A stretch of 64,000 nt of DNA from Dryocola clanedunensis subsp. sulfonylureivorans (GCF_016756775.1 NZ_JAERMU010000008.1:1-64000); one strand, 5' to 3'. Positions 1 through 12,490 are shown, numbered from the stretch's first letter. Notes: generated by a model from the sequence alone, not told the origin. A program made the numbers and translations.

Positions 1-65
1 AGCGGATTCACGTTTGAATTCAGGACTAAAATTTCTTCGTTTCATTGGTGCACCTGTATTGTTCT

Positions 66-84
66 GAGGTGAGCATATCACCTC
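66..84. other. Perfect 7-bp hairpin before the tail fibre gene
   Basis: GAGGTGA and TCACCTC form a perfect stem around a 5-base loop. No run of T follows, so it is not a standard terminator. It lies just before the GTG used as start of the fibre gene and may influence that gene's translation or mark the end of the upstream gene. Its role is an inference. Confidence 0.35.
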
Positions 85-91
85 TGTTCAG

Positions 92-2314
92 GTGGCCAAA
101 TTCAGTAAACCACTTCATACTCAATTATCCGGCGATAAGGATCAGGTAGTTACCAAATCCTATACCTTCACACCTGCTGATGTAGTTGCCCGTGTAATGA
201 CAATGGCTGCACTTCTTCCTGTCTATCAGGGGGATTACGGCGTAGGTGCTAACACTACTGGTATACCACAGTACGCACCAGTCACACCAACGGGTAACAG
301 CTTTATCAAAGTACCGTCAACACAACAGGGTAATCCTGCTGGGGCCGACATGATGGGCATAGGGCTTGTTGATGGTTCGAGCGTTGCTGAATTTGCGATG
401 ACAAAAACAGGCACACTAAGTCTATTCGCAAAAAACGCTACTACGGCATGGACTCGTATCTACACGGCTACACAGATGGACGCACGTTATGTTCCTCTCA
501 CGCGAACCGTCAACGGTAAAGCACTAACGGCAGACATTACATTAACCAGTACTGATACAGGTTCTGTACCCGTAGAGCGTACCGTAAATGGTCATGAGCT
601 ATCCGACGATGTAGTACTGACAAGTTCAGATACAGGAAGCGTACCGGACACCAGAACGATTAACGGGCAAGTACTCAGCCATGATGTAGTACTTTCTAAA
701 GATGATATTGGTCTTGGTTCCGTTACCGACGATGCACAGTTAGCGATCAGTAATAACCTTTCTGACCTTGCTGATAATGAAATTGCTCGTACTAATCTGA
801 ATGTGTATTCGAAAGAACAAATAGATAGCGATATTGATGAGGTTAATAATTCAATTAATACATTAACTACTCATGTTAATACAGATTTTGTTCCTAAAAC
901 AATTACAGTAAACGGTCATGCATTATCATCCAATGTGACAGTAACTAAAGCCGATGTTGGTTTAGGTAACGTTACTAATGACGCACAGCTAAAGATCGCA
1001 AGTAATCTTGCAGACCTTAATAATATTGTCACTTCCCGTACTAATCTCGGTTTAGGTTCCCTTGCAGTACAGAACGCTAACGCTGTCGCAATCACAGGCG
1101 GCCAGGCGACGTTATCGACCTTAACCCTTTCTACTGCATTACCCCTAACGAGTGGCGGCACTGGTGCGGCTACAGCAGCGGCGGCAAGAGCAAATCTTGG
1201 ACTAGGCACTGCTGCGACTGCAAATGTTGGCACATCTGGCGGTACAGTACCTTTGCTTAACGCTACCAATACATGGGATGGTGCTCAAACTTTCACAAAT
1301 ACAATTCAGGGCAATGTCTCGGGGACCGCAAGTAACGTTACTGGAATTGTATCGATAGACAATGGCGGTACTGGCGGTGCAGATATACAATCTGCACGAA
1401 CTAATTTAGGACTAGGTGAAACACAATTAGTTAGTTTTGGACGCGTTACTACCAATGTACTAAGTGATAGTACTGCTTCTGGTGGGCAGCTAGTTTCAAA
1501 TCTTTCTAACACATCGGGTCAACTAAGAGGTCAAGGTCGGTTTTATTTTGAAGCGTATGCAAATGATCGATCTGCCTCTGTTTTGCATACTTCAGGTACT
1601 GATGGTTCGAACAAATACTGGCAGTTCTTTAATGACGGTTCAACAAATTTCCCTGGCGATATTTACACCAGTAACATTAATATATCAAACGCAATAACAT
1701 CGGGTGGAACCGTACAGAGTTATAACTTCGTTTCGAAGCGGTCAGCGGGTGATTTCATTCGTCATGATAGTACAGGGAAAGGGGGTAGTTATATTCTCAG
1801 TACAGATGATGGGATAAATCAGTGGTATTTGGGCCGCGGATCGAATGGCCTGGATGATGTAACCTGGTCATCATATATTTACGGGACAGCTGTCCAATTA
1901 AAAACAGATCGTTTCGTTTCTAACAAATTTATGAGTGCTCCGGCATTTACACCGACTTCGGATGCACGAATTAAAACTGAACGAGTGGTAATGGAACATG
2001 CACTAAGTAAATTAATAAAATTGCAGGGATATGAATCATATACACTTACTTTCGATGCTAATAATACCTTTGTCACAGGAGGATTACTTGCACAGGATGT
2101 TCAGAAGGTTATGCCCAGCGTAGTACGTGATGGCGGTGGTACGGGGATGGATGCAGAAGGTAATATAGTAGATAATCTTCTTACATTAGATTATAACGCT
2201 CTTTCCGCATTATTCGTAGAGGCCATTAAAGAGCTTAACTTAAATATGCAGGTTCAACAATCACAAATTGATGATCTTAAAGTATTGGTACAATCACTAA
2301 TCGATAATAAATAA
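92..2314 (+). CDS. Phage tail fibre with C-terminal S74 intramolecular chaperone
   Basis: This 740-residue protein is a phage tail fibre or spike that would bind the host surface. Residues about 138-290 carry four imperfect repeats of the form TVNGxxLxxDVxLT, and DVGLGxVTxDAQL and ARTNLGLG blocks recur up to about residue 440, as in lambda Stf-like side fibres. The last 120 residues match the S74 chaperone domain, which trimerises the fibre and then cuts itself off; the Ser-Asp and Lys of the SDARIK motif (S623, K628) fit its Ser-Lys dyad. The start is a GTG with a weak ribosome site, and an in-frame stop lies at 65-67, so the start may be slightly off. A fibre upstream of the tail tube gene is unusual. 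The fibre call is firm; receptor and phage group are unknown. Confidence 0.85.
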   Translation: MAKFSKPLHTQLSGDKDQVVTKSYTFTPADVVARVMTMAALLPVYQGDYGVGANTTGIPQYAPVTPTGNSFIKVPSTQQGNPAGADMMGIGLVDGSSVAEFAMTKTGTLSLFAKNATTAWTRIYTATQMDARYVPLTRTVNGKALTADITLTSTDTGSVPVERTVNGHELSDDVVLTSSDTGSVPDTRTINGQVLSHDVVLSKDDIGLGSVTDDAQLAISNNLSDLADNEIARTNLNVYSKEQIDSDIDEVNNSINTLTTHVNTDFVPKTITVNGHALSSNVTVTKADVGLGNVTNDAQLKIASNLADLNNIVTSRTNLGLGSLAVQNANAVAITGGQATLSTLTLSTALPLTSGGTGAATAAAARANLGLGTAATANVGTSGGTVPLLNATNTWDGAQTFTNTIQGNVSGTASNVTGIVSIDNGGTGGADIQSARTNLGLGETQLVSFGRVTTNVLSDSTASGGQLVSNLSNTSGQLRGQGRFYFEAYANDRSASVLHTSGTDGSNKYWQFFNDGSTNFPGDIYTSNINISNAITSGGTVQSYNFVSKRSAGDFIRHDSTGKGGSYILSTDDGINQWYLGRGSNGLDDVTWSSYIYGTAVQLKTDRFVSNKFMSAPAFTPTSDARIKTERVVMEHALSKLIKLQGYESYTLTFDANNTFVTGGLLAQDVQKVMPSVVRDGGGTGMDAEGNIVDNLLTLDYNALSALFVEAIKELNLNMQVQQSQIDDLKVLVQSLIDNK

Positions 2315-2370
2315 ATATAAAAGGGTGACAGGACGTTGCCCGATTAAACTTATATAAGGATATAAAAACT

Positions 2371-2835
2371 ATGGCTATGGATATTTTTTCTGGTGCTAAT
2401 ATTACTGTAGAGGTAGGTTCTGCGGGTTCTACCGTTGCTACTGATTTTGCAGAAGTACCAGAGGTGAATACCTTCACTACTTCTGGTTTTGAAAGTACTG
2501 TAATTAGTGTTAAAACATTTAACTCAGCATATGACCGTAAACTATTGGGTACTAAATCTATCCCTGATATTTCACTTGCGGTTAACTATCTTGCAGATAA
2601 CACAGTACACCAAAAATTAGAACAACTGGCAGATGATCAAAAACGTTGCCAAATCAAACTAAGTTATTTTGAAGATGCTACTAAAGAGAATGGCTTCTAT
2701 GTGATTTATACATGCTTTGTCTCAAGTACTACCATCGGTGGTGACAAAGACGAAGTAGTGACTAAGACATTTACAATTGCTGTAGATGGGGCTGCTATCG
2801 ATTCAGGTCTAATCACTACTGATACTGGTGAATAA
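2371..2835 (+). CDS. Phage major tail tube protein
   Basis: This 154-residue acidic protein most likely polymerises into the tail tube. It begins with an ATG preceded by an AAGGA site. Size, low-complexity beta-rich composition and position just before the two overlapping chaperone frames and the tape measure gene all fit a siphovirus tail tube protein. The stretch GGDKDEVVTKTF near the C-terminus resembles GDKDQVVTKSY near the N-terminus of the upstream fibre, which suggests shared contacts or ancestry. The assignment rests on synteny and general character, not on a catalytic motif. An AT-rich gap of 56 bases separates it from the fibre gene. Confidence 0.7.
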   Translation: MAMDIFSGANITVEVGSAGSTVATDFAEVPEVNTFTTSGFESTVISVKTFNSAYDRKLLGTKSIPDISLAVNYLADNTVHQKLEQLADDQKRCQIKLSYFEDATKENGFYVIYTCFVSSTTIGGDKDEVVTKTFTIAVDGAAIDSGLITTDTGE

Positions 2836-2887
2836 AAAATAAATAAAGGGAAGGTATTGTACTTTCCCTTTTTTATTGGAGAAACAA

Positions 2888-3187
2888 ATGAACTTAAACC
2901 AGCTTATGAAGAAACTACAGCCAGTACTACAACCATACGAAATAGCCGGTGAAACTATCTATATTCATCGTCCAAATGGTAGAGACTTTGCAAAATGTAC
3001 TGATGTCGCACAAACACTAATCCTATGTGCGAAAGATGAAAATGGTGATCCTATCTTTTCAGACGAAGATATTGATGGACGCATTAATGTAAACAGTATT
3101 GATTTTGTCATTCAAAATGAAATCTATGCAGCAATTATCAAACTTGTAAATGATTCAAATCCTACGGATGAAGTAGAAAAAAAGTAA
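2888..3187 (+). CDS. Tail assembly chaperone, lambda gpG-like
   Basis: This 99-residue protein sits between the tube and tape measure genes, the usual place of the tail assembly chaperone that coats the tape measure protein during tail assembly. I chose the ATG at 2888 because GGAG lies 8 bases upstream; a TTG at 2876 would add four residues. The frame ends EVEKK-stop, and the last codons form an A AAA AAG slippery heptamer, so part of the ribosomes should shift back one base and continue into the next frame. The protein itself has no recognised domain; the call rests on position, size and the frameshift signal. Confidence 0.75.
   Translation: MNLNQLMKKLQPVLQPYEIAGETIYIHRPNGRDFAKCTDVAQTLILCAKDENGDPIFSDEDIDGRINVNSIDFVIQNEIYAAIIKLVNDSNPTDEVEKK
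3178..3184 (+). other. Slippery site A AAA AAG for -1 programmed frameshift
   Basis: Read in the chaperone frame, the last codons are GAA AAA AAG followed by TAA. The heptamer A AAA AAG is the classic strong -1 slip site of E. coli dnaX. A slip here enters a frame that stays open from 3184 to the stop at 3583-3585. This is the expected G/GT arrangement of long-tailed phages. Confidence 0.85.
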
Positions 3188-3585
3188 GAGGTGATATCGA
3201 ATTAAAGTACTTTTGTAAGATGGTTAACAAAAGAGGCTTATCACCAGAAGAGTACTTTAGCTTAGATCCTGAAGTACTCAATATGCTAATGATCTACGAT
3301 ACTTTTATTGAACCGTCCGGTATTCAGATCGAAATGATGAAACATGCGTACCAGTGTTATTACACTACTATCAGTAATGGTAACTTAACACCAGCAGCAA
3401 GAAAAAGTATAAAAATAGCTGATTTCGATTTTCTGGATGTACTCGGTGACAGTACTAAAACTACTGCTGAAAAAGAACAGGAACGGAAAGAGAAATCAAA
3501 AGATAAACAATCCAGTGATATTAAATCAATAGGAGAGTTAATTAAGACTCAAGTTTTAGGGAAGAAACAGAATGGCAAAGAATAA
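3184..3585 (+). CDS. Frameshift extension of the tail chaperone, lambda gpT-like
   Basis: After a -1 slip at 3178-3184, translation continues with VRGDIELKYF and then runs through the internal ATG at 3220 to a stop at 3583-3585, adding 133 residues. The fused product would have about 232 residues. The lysine- and glutamate-rich C-terminus (residues KEQERKEKSKDK) is typical of the T part, which recruits the tube protein in lambda. The frame end overlaps the tape measure start by 14 bases. The ATG at 3220 has no good ribosome site, which favours production only as a fusion. What is seen is the open frame and slip site; the function is from known phages. Confidence 0.75.
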   Translation, partial: VRGDIELKYFCKMVNKRGLSPEEYFSLDPEVLNMLMIYDTFIEPSGIQIEMMKHAYQCYYTTISNGNLTPAARKSIKIADFDFLDVLGDSTKTTAEKEQERKEKSKDKQSSDIKSIGELIKTQVLGKKQNGKE

Positions 3586-5782
3586 TGTAATCCGTGTAGA
3601 AATTGACGGTGATTCCGGTGGCTTACAGCGTGCTTTACAGCAAGGTACTGAAGCAGTAGAAGAATTTGGTGGTAAGGCTGGCGGTGTAGTTGAAGAGTTC
3701 ACAGGCCGCTTTAGTGGGATGGCTGGCGGGTTCAGTACTGCTATGACTGGCCTTGCAGGTGCTGCGGCTATTGGTATTGGTGGACTTGCTGCACTGGTAC
3801 AGTCTTCACGTGAGTATGTTCGCGAGATGAATGAAATCAGTAAAAGTACAGGTCTATCAGTAGTACAGCTACAACAGCTATCATCGGCGTTTAGTGGTCT
3901 TGGTCTTGAAATGGATAAGTTTGGAGACTTTAACAAGGATACTTTAGATAAACTCGGTGATGCCTTTCGTGCTGGCGGTGGCGTGTCTGATGATTTAAAA
4001 GAGTTTGGCCTGAATCTACAGGACTATAACAAGTACTTGAAACAAACTGATGGCGGTATGAAAGCCGTTATTCATACGTTTTATGCTATGCGTGACGCGG
4101 GTAAATCTCAGGGTGAAATTGTCAACGTAATGGAAACATTAGCAAGTGATTCATCTCATATGATTAGTACTTTACAGCAGTTCAATAATGAAGCAGATGC
4201 AACTGCATATATCCAGCAACAGAATGCCGATGTTACTAATGAGGCAGCCGAAAAGTACGCCGAATTTGATAAGAATCTAACTAAGCTAACCACTAATATC
4301 AAAGGTACTATCGCCGATGGTCTTTCACCTTTAGTTGATGCAATGAACGGTGTATATGATGCCGCCAATCAAAAGCCACATGAGGCGGGATTATTTGAGG
4401 ATCTTAACCAACGTATAAAGGAATCCAAAGGTAGTCTACAGGATATGTTAGATATCTGGGAGAAGCTACGCATGGCGGGGGCGTTAAACTATCAAGGTGC
4501 AGCCCTTCATACTGGCTCTATGGATAACGGCAAGGGGAACCAGTACGCCGACGCTAAAAAGAATCTTGAAGGTCTGGTGAACAACTTTCAGAATGATATT
4601 GCTACAGTGACAGCCCCTAAAGGTGGTTGGGTAGATCAGGGCAAACAGCGTGAAGATGCACAGAAGAAAGCCGATCAGCTACGTAAGCAAGCAGAACAAG
4701 CCCAAAAGCAGGCCGATGCAAAACGCCTACAGGCTCAACGTAATTTAGAAACTGCTCTTGCTCAGGTTGGGGAAGATGGTTTTAAAATACGCCTACAGCA
4801 GTTTGACAGACAGCAAAAGGCACTTCTTAAAACGATTGCTGATTCAGCTAAGGTACTCGGTATTAATCCTGATGAAATGCTAAAGAATGCTAATACTTCC
4901 GGTGCTAAACAACGTACTGATCTAATTAATTCTATGGTTGGCTATTCAGATCCAAATCAAGGTCTTAAAGATACTAATTCTCTAATTGGTTCTGGATTGC
5001 TAAATGATCAGCAGAAGGTGTACTTATCACAACAGCAAAATCAGCGTATCAATGGTGGTAATCCATTTGCTTATGATGATACGGATCAACGCTTGAATGA
5101 TAATCAGGACGCGATGAATGCTGAATTAGCACAGAATGATTTACTGTTGAAAGGTCATGAAGACTACGAAAAGCGTAAGGCTCAGATAACAGCAAAGTAC
5201 AATGCTCAGGCCATTGATATCAGTAACCAGAACGCACAGCAACAGCTCACAATCTTCTCAGATACTGCACAAAACCTTAGTGGGGCGATGGTGGCTGCAT
5301 TTGGTGAATCGTCGGGTGCAGCCGAAGCGGCATTCATGGTTTCACGTGGGATCACGATAGCTCAGACAGTACTAAGCATTCAATCCGCACTTGCACAGGC
5401 ACTTGCTACGCCGTGGCCTCAAAACCTTGCGAACTATGCACAGGTAGCCTCTCTTGGATTGAGCATTATCAGTACTGCAAAAGGTGCTGATGCGGGGCAG
5501 TTCCACGGTGGCGTAGATGAGCTACCAGCCGGGTATGATAATAAATCATTCGTACTGAAAGCCGGTGAGCGTGTCGTACAGCCAGAAGCCAACAAGAAAC
5601 TGACTAAATTCCTTGATACTCAGGACAAAGGCGGTAGTACTGCTGGTGACATCACCGTTAACGCTCCCTTAATCATTCAGGGTGACGTTGCAGGTGATGA
5701 CAAGAAATTCAATGAGATGTTGAAGAAACACGCCAACAGCGTGACACAGGCAGTAAGAAGCAGTCAGAGACGTAATACTTAA
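3572..5782 (+). CDS. Tape measure protein
   Basis: This 736-residue protein sets tail length and is ejected during infection. The N-terminus has a beta-like start, then glycine-alanine-rich hydrophobic stretches (about residues 45-75). The middle is helical and rich in Q, K and A (about 355-400), fitting a coiled coil. The C-terminus has another hydrophobic helix region (about 565-635) and then a conserved-looking tail with FHGGVDELP and KAGERVVQPEANKKL, as seen in many tape measure proteins. By the usual ratio of about 0.15 nm per residue, the tail would be about 110 nm, which is an inference. The AGTACT motif is frequent in it. Confidence 0.88.
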   Translation: MAKNNVIRVEIDGDSGGLQRALQQGTEAVEEFGGKAGGVVEEFTGRFSGMAGGFSTAMTGLAGAAAIGIGGLAALVQSSREYVREMNEISKSTGLSVVQLQQLSSAFSGLGLEMDKFGDFNKDTLDKLGDAFRAGGGVSDDLKEFGLNLQDYNKYLKQTDGGMKAVIHTFYAMRDAGKSQGEIVNVMETLASDSSHMISTLQQFNNEADATAYIQQQNADVTNEAAEKYAEFDKNLTKLTTNIKGTIADGLSPLVDAMNGVYDAANQKPHEAGLFEDLNQRIKESKGSLQDMLDIWEKLRMAGALNYQGAALHTGSMDNGKGNQYADAKKNLEGLVNNFQNDIATVTAPKGGWVDQGKQREDAQKKADQLRKQAEQAQKQADAKRLQAQRNLETALAQVGEDGFKIRLQQFDRQQKALLKTIADSAKVLGINPDEMLKNANTSGAKQRTDLINSMVGYSDPNQGLKDTNSLIGSGLLNDQQKVYLSQQQNQRINGGNPFAYDDTDQRLNDNQDAMNAELAQNDLLLKGHEDYEKRKAQITAKYNAQAIDISNQNAQQQLTIFSDTAQNLSGAMVAAFGESSGAAEAAFMVSRGITIAQTVLSIQSALAQALATPWPQNLANYAQVASLGLSIISTAKGADAGQFHGGVDELPAGYDNKSFVLKAGERVVQPEANKKLTKFLDTQDKGGSTAGDITVNAPLIIQGDVAGDDKKFNEMLKKHANSVTQAVRSSQRRNT

Positions 5783-5793
5783 AATCTATCTTC

Positions 5794-6366
5794 TCAAGGG
5801 CTTTTAGTCTCATTTTCAAACTTAGATGAAAGAGCAATAAGAGAGTTATAAAGATTGTTGTACTCACTTCGTAGAATTTTAACTTTATTATTAGGTAGTG
5901 GTTTAATAAATGTCAATTCCAAAGAAAGTGTTCTTAATCGTGTGAGGGAATGATAACTTTTTACTACAGAGTTTAATTCATCTTTTGGCAAGAACGATAA
6001 CTTATCTAATTGTGAATAATAAACTTCATCGTGAAGATTAGTCGCGACGAATGTCATTTTATCAACTGCTTCTTTGTCATCTTCAGGAAGAGGAATACAA
6101 ATATCTACTGTACCAAGAGCATAAGATTCATCGCCACCTGTTGACAGAGCTAAGAGGTTATTATTGATCTCACTCAGAAATATAACTCTCAGTTTAAAGG
6201 TCTGATCAGAGCTATCTCGTATTTTGTCATAAGCGTTGCAACCTAATTGGGCGATGAACAATAGCATTGCCATTATTACAGATGCAGCCTGCCAGTTTAA
6301 ATTGCAAAAAAATCTAACTACGGGTGGTTTAATATAAATACGATAATAAGATCTTAGAGGTATCAA
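5794..6366 (-). CDS. Membrane-anchored protein of unknown function, moron-like
   Basis: This 190-residue frame runs against the tail module, squeezed between the tape measure stop (11 bases away) and the next tail gene. It uses a TTG start with AGGA about 8 bases upstream; the start of the plus-strand neighbour at 6368 is one base away. Residues about 28-45 form one hydrophobic segment (SVIMAMLLFIAQLGC), so the protein is likely anchored in the inner membrane with the rest outside the cytoplasm, or it is a lipoprotein-like protein with a non-canonical lipobox. No domain is recognised. The gene is AT-rich and contains no AGTACT, unlike its neighbours. Opposite orientation, separate composition and a membrane anchor are typical of cargo genes, for example superinfection exclusion, but no function can be assigned. 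Confidence 0.65.
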   Translation of the reverse strand: MIPLRSYYRIYIKPPVVRFFCNLNWQAASVIMAMLLFIAQLGCNAYDKIRDSSDQTFKLRVIFLSEINNNLLALSTGGDESYALGTVDICIPLPEDDKEAVDKMTFVATNLHDEVYYSQLDKLSFLPKDELNSVVKSYHSLTRLRTLSLELTFIKPLPNNKVKILRSEYNNLYNSLIALSSKFENETKSP

Positions 6367-6367
6367 A

Positions 6368-6925
6368 ATGGCATCCTTTTCAAATCAAATAAAAATAACA
6401 AACTTCCAGATTAAAAGTACTGAACCTGTCTATTCAAATCAGACATGGACGGGCCAACGTATCATGAGAAGTACGGGTATTCAATACTATGAGATTCAGT
6501 TTCAGTTAAGTTTCAATCCTGTCAGTGTTGGCGAGGTTCAAAACTTCCTTGCTCAGTACTCACAGGGTAAGCCTTTTACTTTTTCTCTTGGATTGTTGAG
6601 TACGTACAGAGGCACACAAACGGGATCGTTAACCAGTACTGCACTTGTTAACAAAGGCAACAGGGTAATCAATACCAGTAATAATTCTCTAGCGGTAGGT
6701 GAATGGATTCAATTTACTAACCACAATAAAATCTATCGCATTATAGAACGCACCAGTACATCAATTACTATTTTTCCTGTCTTACAAAATACAGTACAGG
6801 CAAGCGAGATTATTAAATATAACAATCTGATGATCGAAGCAGTACTGGACCCTGATAATGAATATACATTACCAGTCGGTAACATAATGAATATAACATT
6901 TAAGGCAACGGAGAATATTACATAA
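6368..6925 (+). CDS. Distal tail protein-like, after tape measure
   Basis: This 185-residue protein follows the tape measure gene (after the reverse cargo gene) and is likely part of the ring joining tube and tip. It is beta-rich, starts at an ATG with AGAGGT upstream, and its stop overlaps the next start. The pattern in residues 50-75, with a QFQLSFNP stretch and a PFTFSLG stretch, resembles DUF2460-like or lambda M/L-like minor tail proteins. The call rests mainly on position; no catalytic residues are expected. It belongs to a tightly packed set of four genes with overlapping starts and stops through 7949. Confidence 0.6.
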   Translation: MASFSNQIKITNFQIKSTEPVYSNQTWTGQRIMRSTGIQYYEIQFQLSFNPVSVGEVQNFLAQYSQGKPFTFSLGLLSTYRGTQTGSLTSTALVNKGNRVINTSNNSLAVGEWIQFTNHNKIYRIIERTSTSITIFPVLQNTVQASEIIKYNNLMIEAVLDPDNEYTLPVGNIMNITFKATENIT

Positions 6926-7547
6926 TGAATGATGCAGTTTTTACTAATGCCAATCTATTGAAGTACTGGAAGTTAGTTAAAGGTACGACGAAAACACGAT
7001 TAACATTAATGGATGTAATGAGCTTGGGTGTACAGGTAACTTGCTTTGATGTACTGCCAAAAGGCACAAATGGATTTCACTGGACTGATTCACTTATAGA
7101 TATCAATTTGGATGGTTATCAATATATTAGTTTCCCCGATATTATCAGTGGTTCACATCCTTCCTATTCAGAACAAAAGGGCATCACGAATGATGCTATC
7201 AACTTCAAAGTAAGTAATGTGATTCAATCAGTACGTGCTCTTGCATTAGGTGGATTTCTTAAAGATGCTCAGATGAATATCAAATTAGTAATCTTGAATC
7301 CATATGACAGTACTGTAATCGATTCAATGCTTATGTTCTCAGGATTCATTGATTACGTTCAGGCAGTAGCAGACCCAAATCAGAAAACTAACGAAATGAC
7401 GATATACGTTAACAGTGTATATAAAAAGCTAGACCGGCAGCCAGCCTTAATTGCTGCTAACTCAGTATATCAATCTTACTACAAAGGTGATGAGTACTTT
7501 AGTCTGTTAGGGCAAGTTAATCAAAATCAAAACTGGAAATACAAATA

Positions 7548-7548
<1 letters not shown>
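6925..7548 (+). CDS. Tail hub / minor tail protein, DUF2163-like
   Basis: This 207-residue protein overlaps its neighbours on both sides by a single base (TAATG junctions), so it is translated in one unit with them. The pattern MLMFSGFIDYVQA, then a beta region with VNSVYKKLDRQPA, and a C-terminal SVYQSYYKGDEYF resembles hub-domain proteins of the DUF2163 type, in which a conserved arginine segment precedes a YxxDxxF-like end. It would sit at the tail tip between the distal ring and the tip protein. The family match is from memory of motif pattern and needs a profile search. Confidence 0.55.
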
Positions 7549-11145
<3,597 letters not shown>

Positions 11146-11190
11146 TAAACAATAAGGGGATAACTTCCCCTATAACTTAAAGGATTTAAA

Positions 11191-11487
11191 ATGGCACAAG
11201 GATTACAATGCTGGAATAGTGCAGGGGTATTAGTAGTAGATCTCGGTGATTATAATATGCGGTACATGGGTACTTACTCAATTACTGCTACTACTGCATC
11301 AAGTTATACTGTTACCGTACCCGGAATGAAAACAACAGGGTGGATTGCCTATTACGCACCATCTACGGATGTTTTTAATGAGTGGTCTGTTATTTGTAAT
11401 AATGGTTCAATGACTATCATTTATCTACCAACGGGATCACCGTTTGCTGGTACGTATAGTTTCAACGTATATAAGTGGACGGTGTAA
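11191..11487 (+). CDS. Small tail accessory protein A (paralogue of next gene)
   Basis: This 98-residue protein follows the tip gene after an AAAGGA ribosome site. It starts GLQCWNSAGVLVVDLGDYNMR, which matches in layout the GFEVYNSAGALTIDSTNKS start of the next protein, so both share an N-terminal module. The module resembles small accessory proteins found beside tip genes of other long-tailed phages (DUF6453-type, from memory). It may decorate the tail tip or bind surface sugars; this is a guess. The stop is one base before the next start, so the two are translated together. Confidence 0.55.
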   Translation: MAQGLQCWNSAGVLVVDLGDYNMRYMGTYSITATTASSYTVTVPGMKTTGWIAYYAPSTDVFNEWSVICNNGSMTIIYLPTGSPFAGTYSFNVYKWTV

Positions 11488-11488
11488 T

Positions 11489-12145
11489 ATGTCAGGTTTT
11501 GAAGTTTATAATTCTGCGGGTGCTCTGACGATTGACAGTACTAACAAGTCAATTCTCACAGGTGCTGTTAAGGCAATGGGTACACTGACTGATCAGGGGT
11601 ACTACACTGGCTTTACGTGTGCTTTTGGTAATGGTGGTGCTCTTGGTTTCTTGCCACTTGCAACTATCGTGAACAGGAACACTACGCAGTACTGGTTTCA
11701 GATACAGAAAGATGGTGGCTGGTGTTTTCCCGGTGCTGAGTTGTTTCAGCCGGGGATAGGGCGATTTATGACGAGTACGCACACTGCAACGCCTACGTCT
11801 GGTTATCTCGATGTGTTTAATGCTTCTGGTACTTTGATATGGTCTGCTGCATCGGCGGCTACCATGCCCCGTATACAAGGTTTCTTAACTGTACCTGCTG
11901 CTACGGATTTGAGTACTGCAATCACAGTAACAAGCCCTGTTGCTAATCCCTGGTTTTGCTGGTCACAATGTCCGGGTAACTTAAGTGATGACGGGGAAAC
12001 AATCGGTTATTCGGGAATAGTTATTCGACGTAATAGCAGTACTTTATTCAGCTTGCAGTACGTTTCAAAGAACCAGAAAACATATCGTCAGGCAATGGGT
12101 AACAATGGCTTTCAAATCGCTTTAGCTACTTTCACCGGATATTAA
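11489..12145 (+). CDS. Tail accessory protein B (paralogue of previous gene)
   Basis: This 218-residue protein has the same NSAGxLxxD start as the preceding one but carries a longer beta-rich C-terminal part. I chose the ATG at 11489, one base after the previous stop; an upstream in-frame ATG at 11444 lies inside the previous gene and is less likely. No signal peptide, enzyme motif or membrane segment is seen. Glycine, threonine and aromatic residues dominate, which fits a structural or sugar-binding role at the tail tip. AGTACT occurs four times within it. Confidence 0.55.
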   Translation: MSGFEVYNSAGALTIDSTNKSILTGAVKAMGTLTDQGYYTGFTCAFGNGGALGFLPLATIVNRNTTQYWFQIQKDGGWCFPGAELFQPGIGRFMTSTHTATPTSGYLDVFNASGTLIWSAASAATMPRIQGFLTVPAATDLSTAITVTSPVANPWFCWSQCPGNLSDDGETIGYSGIVIRRNSSTLFSLQYVSKNQKTYRQAMGNNGFQIALATFTGY

Positions 12146-12185
12146 CAATAAATATCATTATAAGAATAATAATAAGCGAGACAAT

Positions 12186-12452
12186 ATGGACATCGGTACA
12201 ATCTTAGCTCTTATTATTTCTGGTTGTGTTCTGCTATACACAATATTCCGCGACAATACAAAAGATACTGATGGACTACTTACACGTGTTTCAGAACTTG
12301 AAACGAAACAGGCAGTACAGGAAAGTAGTATGGTGCGTATCGAAGCTGATCAGAATAAGATGCGTGATGCTTTAACTAAACTTGAAAACCAGATTCATGA
12401 TCTGGATGTGAAAATTGAAAAAATCATTACCATTCTTGAACAGAAACAATAA
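12186..12452 (+). CDS. Single-span membrane protein with coiled coil, lysis-module type
   Basis: This 88-residue protein has one N-terminal transmembrane helix (about residues 4-20, IGTILALIISGCVLLYTIF) followed by a charged coiled coil (about 30-86). Such N-in, helix-out proteins in phages act as holin partners (XhlA-like) or inner-membrane spanins. It ends at a strong two-way terminator shared with the lysozyme gene. Proximity to lysozyme supports a lysis role, but a different holin candidate lies at 14300-14590, so this one may be an accessory factor. The function is inferred from topology only. Confidence 0.5.
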   Translation: MDIGTILALIISGCVLLYTIFRDNTKDTDGLLTRVSELETKQAVQESSMVRIEADQNKMRDALTKLENQIHDLDVKIEKIITILEQKQ

Positions 12453-12457
12453 GAAGA

Positions 12458-12490
12458 AAGGCGATAGTACATAATGCTATCGCCTTTTTG
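12458..12490. terminator. Two-way terminator between tail and lysozyme genes
   Basis: GGCGATAG and CTATCGCC form a perfect 8-bp stem with a 9-base loop, with TTTTT on one side and AAA on the other. It can end transcription of the plus-strand tail genes and of the minus-strand lysozyme gene. Confidence 0.85.

Noticed and set aside
916..1269. Open frame of 117 codons opposite the tail fibre repeats
   Set aside because: It mirrors the repeated fibre sequence and has an alanine, proline and valine-rich composition typical of antisense frames.
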